A DNA stretch of 64,000 nt, taken from positions 1 through 64,000 of the forward strand of contig JBDRRS010000020.1 of assembly GCA_043825615.1 (NCBI GenBank), read 5' to 3'. This stretch comes from JBDRMV01 sp043825615 (GTDB lineage Bacteria; CG03). This document shows positions 58,657 through 64,000 of the stretch, in pieces (the first letter of the stretch is position 1; the number at the start of each line of letters is the position of its first letter). The translations under genes and the position numbers were made by a program. The notes beneath the pieces were generated by a model. It saw nothing but the letters and a program-made list of their open reading frames with translations, was not told the DNA's origin and searched no databases.

Positions 58657-59274
58657 CTAATCTTCCATTACCGTTCCCCGCATCTCTTTCATTATCCCGT
58701 GAAGTTTTTCCCTCGCCCTTGAAAGCCGCGACCTCACCGTGCCCGTGGGGCACTTCATTGTCACCGCTATATCCTCATAGGAAACGTTCTCCAGGTCTCT
58801 CAGGGAAATTATCCCCCGCTCGCTGTCGTCAAGTTTCTCAAGCGCCCTCATCACAAACCTCTGCGTTTCATTAAGTTCCATTTTCCTCTCATGAGACATT
58901 CCCGTGTCCGGAATAATCTCTCTCAGCGTTGATGCCTCATCCCCGGGGCAGTCGTTAGATTTCTCATCAAGGGAAACGGTTTTAAATCTGTCTCTGATTC
59001 TCCTTTCATTCTGCCACCGGTTATAAGTTATCCGGTAAACCCACACCGAGAAAGACGCCCTTCCCCTGAACCCGTCTATGCCCTTATAAGCGCTTACAAA
59101 AGAATCCTGCACAAGGTCCTCCGCATCATGCATATTACCCGTCAGCCCGTATGCGAGTTTCATAATCCTCTTACTGCAGCTTCTTATGAGTTCTCCGAAT
59201 GCGTCCCTGTCGCCGCGTTTCGCTCTTTCAACAAGCGTTTTCTCGTATGGTGTTATCGCCAGAAAGATAAGCAA
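58657..59274 (-). CDS. ECF-type RNA polymerase sigma factor
   Basis: 205 residues, TTG start directly after the PorV-like gene's stop. Region 2 (GDRDAFGELIRSCSKRIMKLAYGLTGNMHDAEDLVQDSFVSAYKG and FSVWVYRITYNRWQNERRI, quoted in parts) and region 4 (LRDLENVSYEDIAVTMKCPTGTVRSRLSRAREKL, in parts) are complete. Typical RpoE-like size. Its control is by the anti-sigma factor just downstream. Confidence 0.94.
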   Translation of the reverse strand: MLIFLAITPYEKTLVERAKRGDRDAFGELIRSCSKRIMKLAYGLTGNMHDAEDLVQDSFVSAYKGIDGFRGRASFSVWVYRITYNRWQNERRIRDRFKTVSLDEKSNDCPGDEASTLREIIPDTGMSHERKMELNETQRFVMRALEKLDDSERGIISLRDLENVSYEDIAVTMKCPTGTVRSRLSRAREKLHGIMKEMRGTVMED

Positions 59275-59275
59275 A

Positions 59276-60205
59276 TCAGAATCTTACCGTGGTGGAGAAA
59301 TTATGATTCCCGCCCATATCCTTCATCCCCTCGTCCAGACGCTGGTCATAACTGTAGTCAATTTGTATGTCCGCATTTTTTAATCTTAAAATATAACTGA
59401 ACCCTGCCGAAAATTTCGAGAACTTATTGTTGCCCGCGCCGTATCCCGCCCTCACCGCGGCAGCGCCGACCCACCTTTCAAAACCGACCAGTATTTTCTT
59501 ATCCCTGTTTATGTTTTTCATTAGAGTCCTGTCCAGCGATATAAGGGTTCCCTTAAAATCATAGCCCAGACCAAGCCGGTACTCCGCAGGCACGATGTCT
59601 TTCTTGTATATGCCTATGTCCGGCTCGTTCACGTTCTTCGCCGCAAAACCGGCGGACAACCCCTTCATTTTATATACAATCCCCGCGTCCAGCCCCCACC
59701 CCGACGCGCTATAGCCCCCGCTTACGAATGTCGGGTCCTTGATTGTGTAACTGTTGCTGCCGTACCGCTTCTGCATATATTTCAGGTTCAAACCGGCATA
59801 AAGATTCCGCACGTACGGAACACATCCCGCCCCCGTTATTATATACTCGCTCTCCGAATACAAATCGCTCCCGAATGCCACCGCGCTCAGCCCCGCCGCC
59901 CCGTATCCCGTTATCAGCCCGCCGTATCCCAGATAACTCAGCGTAAGCGAGTCGTCCAGGTCGGGAAAAAGTTTTGAATACATCCCCGTGGCTTCTCTCT
60001 TCTTCATAAGCGCCAGGCCCGCCGGGTTCCAGCACGCCGAATTCACGTCGTCGCAAACTGCCGTATATGCTCCCGCCATTCCCAGCGCCCGCGCCCCCGC
60101 GTCCAGATACTGAAAAGCCGCCTCCGACGAGGCCGTAAATAGTAAACAGTGAACAGTAAATAGAAAGAAAACAAACATGGTTTTTTCTTTTCTTTTAAAA
60201 CTCAT
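59276..60205 (-). CDS. PorV/PorQ-family outer-membrane beta-barrel protein
   Basis: 309 residues from the ATG at 60205 (GAAGAG upstream); a GTG at 60217 is the alternative. Signal peptide (MFVFFLFTVHCLLFTASSEA), then DAGARALGMAGAYTAVCDDVNSACWNPAGLAL, the family signature, and alternating strands to the end FSTTVRF. PorV proteins bring secreted substrates to the surface in type 9 secretion or act as barrels of unknown role. It lies between the secreted protein and the sigma gene. Confidence 0.88.
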   Translation of the reverse strand: MSFKRKEKTMFVFFLFTVHCLLFTASSEAAFQYLDAGARALGMAGAYTAVCDDVNSACWNPAGLALMKKREATGMYSKLFPDLDDSLTLSYLGYGGLITGYGAAGLSAVAFGSDLYSESEYIITGAGCVPYVRNLYAGLNLKYMQKRYGSNSYTIKDPTFVSGGYSASGWGLDAGIVYKMKGLSAGFAAKNVNEPDIGIYKKDIVPAEYRLGLGYDFKGTLISLDRTLMKNINRDKKILVGFERWVGAAAVRAGYGAGNNKFSKFSAGFSYILRLKNADIQIDYSYDQRLDEGMKDMGGNHNFSTTVRF

Positions 60206-60222
60206 TTCACTCTTCACTCTCT

Positions 60223-63200
60223 TTATTTTGCCAGAACAACCGTCCCCTTCGCCCTGTTATTCCCGACCATCAGGTAATATATGTACACCCCTCCTTCCAC
60301 AAGACGGCCGCTGTCGCTCGTCCCGTTCCAGTAAGGCACCACGCCCGGAGTTCCGGTTATCGTCTTTATAAGATTCCCGCCGATATTATATATCCGTATG
60401 GTCACCGGCAGGTTGTCCGGATTGTCAAAATAAAAATGCACCCTGTCGTATTCCCCGTCGGGGTTCGGCGTAAACGGGTTCGGCCCTATGCCTTTCATGC
60501 TGAAAGCTTTCGGCTTCGCGGATGCCATTATCGCGTACTTGGAAAGATGCGTAACATCCGCCGTTACCGTCTGGAAACCCGTATCAACCGTCCCCCCTAT
60601 CTTCTGCCACTGCACCCCGTCGTGATAAAAGAGCGCAATATTATTTGCCGCATCGGAAGCATCCACGTTCGTGTTGTAAACCTTCCCGCCCACAACATTG
60701 TAATGCAGCGTCAATGTTACGGGCACATTGAAGTCCGTTATCTTCTGCCCCGTCGTCTGCTCCCGCGCGCTCAAATCATACGATACCGCCTGATTGGTCT
60801 CCGGATTAACGGCAGTAAAATTCATCAGAGCGTTAGCGCTTACCGCTCCCGCAGGTATTACCAGTTTCGTCGCGCTGTCATTGCTCGCCACTATCGTCCC
60901 TCCCGCCGTCGTTATAAGTTCGGATACCTCTATCTCACCCGATACAGGCGTCAGGTCCCCGCTTGTCGCATATATAATCACACTTCCCGCCCCGTTTGCA
61001 TCAGGCGTGAAAGTTGCCTTAATCTCACCCGAGGCATCCGTGGTCCCGTAAGACGGGCTGACCGTTCCTGCCCCCTGCGTAACATTAAAACTGACATCTC
61101 CTCCCGATATGGGATTGCCGTAATAGTCCTTTAACACAACCGTTATCTGCGCCGTCTGACCCGTCAGAATCGACGAGGGATTAACCGAAATGCTCAATGC
61201 CGCCTGATACGATGAAATCATGTGTATCGTATTGCTCAGTCCCGTATTGTCCAGACCGTCGGTCGCTTTTATTTTTATATCCTCTGCTTTTGTATATGTC
61301 TGGTGCGTCACCGTCCCGACCCCGTTGGATATCCCTGCCGCCGGCACTCCTAAAATACCGGAACCCGCCTGTGACGGCTCGGATGACAGCATCGCCTGCA
61401 GTGTTACGGAGGTATTGTAATTTATTGTGTCACCGGTGTCGTTTTTTGCATAAATTGTTACCGTGAATAAACTTCCGGTAACCACTGCCGTGGGCGCTGA
61501 AACCTCATAATGGTCAAGTTCCGTCGCTCCTACTCTGATTCCGTCGGAAGAGACAGGAGCGCTTTTAAGTCCTGCATTATTCTCGGCTTTAACTAAAAAA
61601 TAATATGTATCTCCGACCGTCAGCGTCAGTCCCGTAACAATAATTGAGGTAACATTATCCGCATACGTCCAACTGCTTACATCCACCCCGCCCGACGATG
61701 TTCCGACCGCATACCAATAACCCTTGATTCCGCTCTCGGCATCAGAGCCCGCCGTCCAGTTTGCCGATAACTGTGTTTGCGAAAAAGTTACATCAGAATC
61801 GGTGCTTAATCCGTCACTCACAGCCCCCGGCTCCACTGGAGAAGAAACATCAACATAATCATACGTTACCGTAAAATCATACAGCACCGGCGTCTGAGAC
61901 GAAACTGATGTCGAGAAGTTTGCTCTTACTTGAATATATTGTGCCGAGGCCGAAGTAATCGCAGACCCCGACGTAGTATAACTCGACGACCAACTCGACC
62001 ACGTTGTCCCGTCATCCGAAGTCCTCGTGTTGAACGTTATCTCCGTCCCCCCCGGCTCCTCCGCCGTCCACGATATTGTATCCCAGGATACCTTTGCTCC
62101 CAAATTCTTCGACGCAGAAATATAATTCCCTGAATTACTCCCTGCCCATTTGAGGTAGTAAATTTCCCTATTCCCCAAACTATTATCATCCCATGCGATG
62201 TGCAAATTACCCGAAAACTCTAAACAAAACGATAAACTAACAGACGTTCCATTGCTATTTGAAATATTGATTGACTCTCGTCCCGTTCCATCCGCATCCA
62301 CCCATTCACTGCCGTTCCATTTAAGATAATATACTTCAACCTGTCCTAAAGAATTATCTGTCCACACAATACTTGGATTATCAAAATAATTCAGACGAAT
62401 AACTGGATTATAAGCTGTCTCAGAATTTGAAATATTTATTGATTCCTGCCCGGAGCCGTCTGCATCAACCCATGATGAACCGTCCCACTTGAGATAGTAG
62501 ATTTCGCAGCCTCCGGGAAAGGGAGGAGATTCTTCCCATGCAATATGCGGTTTTCCTGAAGAATCCATATAAAGTGAAGGTGTATTGGATCCTGTACTAT
62601 TACTTGAAACATTGACCGACTCCTGTCCTGAACCATCAGCATCCACCCATTCACTCCCGTTCCATTTAAGATAGAAAATCTCATCATATATTGATGACGT
62701 AGAATTCTCCCATGCAATACCCGGGTGACCAGAGGAATCCAAATAGAGAGATGGTTTTTCTGAACTTCTACTATTATTGAAAATATTAACTGACTCTTGT
62801 CCCGTTCCATCTGCATCCACCCATTCACTGCCGTTCCATTTAAGATAATAAATTTGATAAGGTTCCCAGTCATTTACCCGACCACTCCAAACCACATGTG
62901 GATTATCTGATGAATCTAAAAACAATATAGGCGTGGAAACCCATTTACTTATCCCGCTTGAAATATCTATTGATTCTCGGCCTGAACCATCCGCATCCAC
63001 CCATTTACTGCCGTTCCATTTGAGATAATATACTTGATATTCATTTAAATCCGAAATATAGTTTTGCCAGATAATATGAGGATTTCCGGTGCTATCTATC
63101 CTTAAAGTAGGATATGAAGAAGTATCTGCATCATTCGAAACATTAATCGAATCCCCACCAGAGCCATCCGCATCTACCCATTCACTGTCGTTCCATTTTA

Positions 63201-63522
63201 AATAGTATATCTCACTATTACCTGTTGTATTATCGCTCCAAGCTACGTGTAGATATCCCGAGTTATCTATAGAAATAAATGGCCGAAGTGAATCTCCAGT
63301 ATTATTTGAAATATTAATTGATTCCTGACCTGTCCCGTCCGTATCCACCCATTCTTTTTGTAAAGTTACCGAATCTCCAATAACAGAAACATACGATGAA
63401 GTTCCAATACTAAAATCAGAATTAGTCGTCTCCTGCCAACTATCCGCAAAACAAATTGAGATTGAAGAAACTAAAAAGATTAGCATTGATGTAAAGCTCG
63501 CCGCAATTCTTTTACTCTTCAT
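60223..63522 (-). CDS. Large secreted protein: seven DxDGxG repeats, Fn3, Ig-like and C-terminal FlgD-like domain
   Basis: About 1099 residues from the ATG at 63522 (GAGGAG upstream; another in-frame ATG at 63543). Signal peptide (SMLIFLVSSISICFADS), then seven ~58-residue repeats each beginning WVDxDGxGxES and ending EIYYLKWNGSE, with a central HIAW strand: the pattern and number fit a seven-bladed beta-propeller with Ca-binding DxDGxG loops. Then a discoidin/galactose-binding-like part, one Fn3 module (SGIKGYWYAVGTSSGG), two Ig-like domains and a C-terminal FlgD-type domain (IGPNPFTPNPDGEYDRVHF ... KGTVVLAK). Probably secreted to the surface and possibly handled by the PorV-like protein encoded next to it. 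Confidence 0.88.
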   Translation of the reverse strand: MKSKRIAASFTSMLIFLVSSISICFADSWQETTNSDFSIGTSSYVSVIGDSVTLQKEWVDTDGTGQESINISNNTGDSLRPFISIDNSGYLHVAWSDNTTGNSEIYYLKWNDSEWVDADGSGGDSINVSNDADTSSYPTLRIDSTGNPHIIWQNYISDLNEYQVYYLKWNGSKWVDADGSGRESIDISSGISKWVSTPILFLDSSDNPHVVWSGRVNDWEPYQIYYLKWNGSEWVDADGTGQESVNIFNNSRSSEKPSLYLDSSGHPGIAWENSTSSIYDEIFYLKWNGSEWVDADGSGQESVNVSSNSTGSNTPSLYMDSSGKPHIAWEESPPFPGGCEIYYLKWDGSSWVDADGSGQESINISNSETAYNPVIRLNYFDNPSIVWTDNSLGQVEVYYLKWNGSEWVDADGTGRESINISNSNGTSVSLSFCLEFSGNLHIAWDDNSLGNREIYYLKWAGSNSGNYISASKNLGAKVSWDTISWTAEEPGGTEITFNTRTSDDGTTWSSWSSSYTTSGSAITSASAQYIQVRANFSTSVSSQTPVLYDFTVTYDYVDVSSPVEPGAVSDGLSTDSDVTFSQTQLSANWTAGSDAESGIKGYWYAVGTSSGGVDVSSWTYADNVTSIIVTGLTLTVGDTYYFLVKAENNAGLKSAPVSSDGIRVGATELDHYEVSAPTAVVTGSLFTVTIYAKNDTGDTINYNTSVTLQAMLSSEPSQAGSGILGVPAAGISNGVGTVTHQTYTKAEDIKIKATDGLDNTGLSNTIHMISSYQAALSISVNPSSILTGQTAQITVVLKDYYGNPISGGDVSFNVTQGAGTVSPSYGTTDASGEIKATFTPDANGAGSVIIYATSGDLTPVSGEIEVSELITTAGGTIVASNDSATKLVIPAGAVSANALMNFTAVNPETNQAVSYDLSAREQTTGQKITDFNVPVTLTLHYNVVGGKVYNTNVDASDAANNIALFYHDGVQWQKIGGTVDTGFQTVTADVTHLSKYAIMASAKPKAFSMKGIGPNPFTPNPDGEYDRVHFYFDNPDNLPVTIRIYNIGGNLIKTITGTPGVVPYWNGTSDSGRLVEGGVYIYYLMVGNNRAKGTVVLAK

Positions 63523-63549
63523 CTTTTCTTTCTCCTCTTCCATTTTTAA

Positions 63550-63555
63550 ATTATA
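63550..63555 (-). promoter_or_regulatory. Extended -10 box before the secreted repeat protein gene
   Basis: Minus strand TGATATAAT, the hexamer at 63555-63550, six bases before the upstream ATG at 63543. No -35 box of the usual type; an alternative sigma factor (for example the ECF factor of this cluster) could also be involved. Confidence 0.35.
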
Positions 63556-64000
63556 TCATTTTTCTCTCATTTCTCTATATCCGTTCTTCAACACTGTTTA
63601 CCTTACTTCTAAGACCCGTTCGCCTCGCTTCTCTCGCTCAGGGTGAAGGGCGCTTCGCCCCCTTCACTTCTTTAGACAATATTTGAGGTAAAAAAGTTCC
63701 ATTTCTGCACCTTTTTATGGGTGTAAACCGGGCAAATGCGTAGAATTTACCGACGGTGAAGTCCTAAAACTAATTATTTATGAAATATATTTTTCTCTTT
63801 TTTTAAACATTTTTTTCAATCATTCAATCATCAGATTACCAGATCGACAATTTCTTATTACCTCCTACTTTTTTAGATAAATTTTAGGGTAAAAAAGTTC
63901 CATAAATAAGTTTTGCTCTCCCTGACTGCTTCTCTTTCAATATTGCAATTAGAGTTTATTTTAACTGGACTATTATTTCAGCTTGTTTACCCACGAAACT
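63556..64000. other. Non-coding right end of the window
   Basis: No supported gene. It holds a GC-rich hairpin GTGAAGGGCG-CTTCG-CCCCCTTCAC (about 63642-63667) and a 32-base direct repeat, 63671-63702 and 63872-63903 (27 of 32 identical, with the last 16, GGTAAAAAAGTTCCAT, exact). Confidence 0.5.

Noticed and set aside
60436..61134. Plus-strand 232-codon frame inside the secreted repeat protein gene
   Set aside because: Arg/Tyr-rich antisense of a repetitive coding region; no ribosome-binding site or family.
62280..63370. CRISPR-like array
   Set aside because: The regularly spaced similar blocks (about 175 bases apart) are in-frame protein repeats of the propeller, not short repeats with spacers.
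2801..63522. A true type 9 secretion system
   Set aside because: PorV-like proteins and CHU_C/FlgD-like tails are present, but none of the core components (PorU, SprA, PorK/L/M/N) is in the window, so only similarity can be claimed.

Overview
The window looks like a chromosomal piece of an uncultured diderm bacterium from a poorly cultured phylum (the Elusimicrobiota/Omnitrophota/Firestonebacteria type of lineage is an inference from gene style, not a placement). Outer-membrane PorV/PorQ-like proteins, CsgG-like domains, an ECF sigma/anti-sigma pair and very large secreted proteins with fibronectin-type, Ig-like and FlgD/CHU_C-like C-terminal modules point to a Gram-negative envelope with heavy investment in surface proteins. 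No phage, transposase, CRISPR array or rRNA is visible; there is one tRNA.

Layout. 1-2.2 kb: 5' part of a secreted lamin-tail/Fn3 protein and a RelE-type toxin-antitoxin pair, followed by a 180-bp MITE-like element. 2.8-12.5 kb: a four-gene minus-strand cluster (Fn3-TPR protein, HAMP membrane protein, giant metallo-beta-lactamase/Fn3 protein, PorV-TPR-CsgG fusion), the best candidate for an undescribed surface system. 12.5-17.7 kb: glycogen phosphorylase, M16 peptidase, flavodoxin-like protein, CvpA. 17.8-23.9 kb: GAF protein, DEDDh exonuclease, small membrane protein, GIY-YIG-like protein, response regulator and histidine kinase. 23.9-30.3 kb: ankyrin-CsgG lipoprotein, double CsgG-like outer-membrane protein and an Ig/DUF1566 adhesin-like protein. 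30.3-39.5 kb: DinG-like helicase, DUF2784, hydrolase, CorA, two exported proteins, a GNAT-like protein, sucCD and tRNA-Leu. 40-42.7 kb: FtsB/DivIC-like protein, enolase, and a second toxin-antitoxin pair bracketed by integron attC-like sites. 42.7-50.7 kb: a complete MoxR/DUF58/Bat (aerotolerance-type) operon. 50.7-57.5 kb: ilvC-psd-pssA-leuA-leuC-leuD-leuB. 57.6-63.5 kb: a secreted repeat protein (probable seven-bladed propeller), a PorV-like protein, an ECF sigma factor and an anti-sigma factor that itself carries a secreted-protein-type C-terminal domain.

Two themes link the regions. First, recurring domains: four copies of a CsgG-like domain with a C-x4-C motif in three genes, and three copies of an unfamiliar ~75-residue domain in two genes of the 2.8-12.5 kb cluster. 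Second, many small palindromic/REP-like sequences (GGGTCAC/GGGGTCAG hairpins, GGGACGG and CCCCCTTTAT types, a 25-bp exact repeat) sit between genes and, strikingly, between the start codon and signal peptide of several exported proteins. Several genes have good -35/-10 boxes so close to the ATG that their mRNAs should be leaderless or nearly so.
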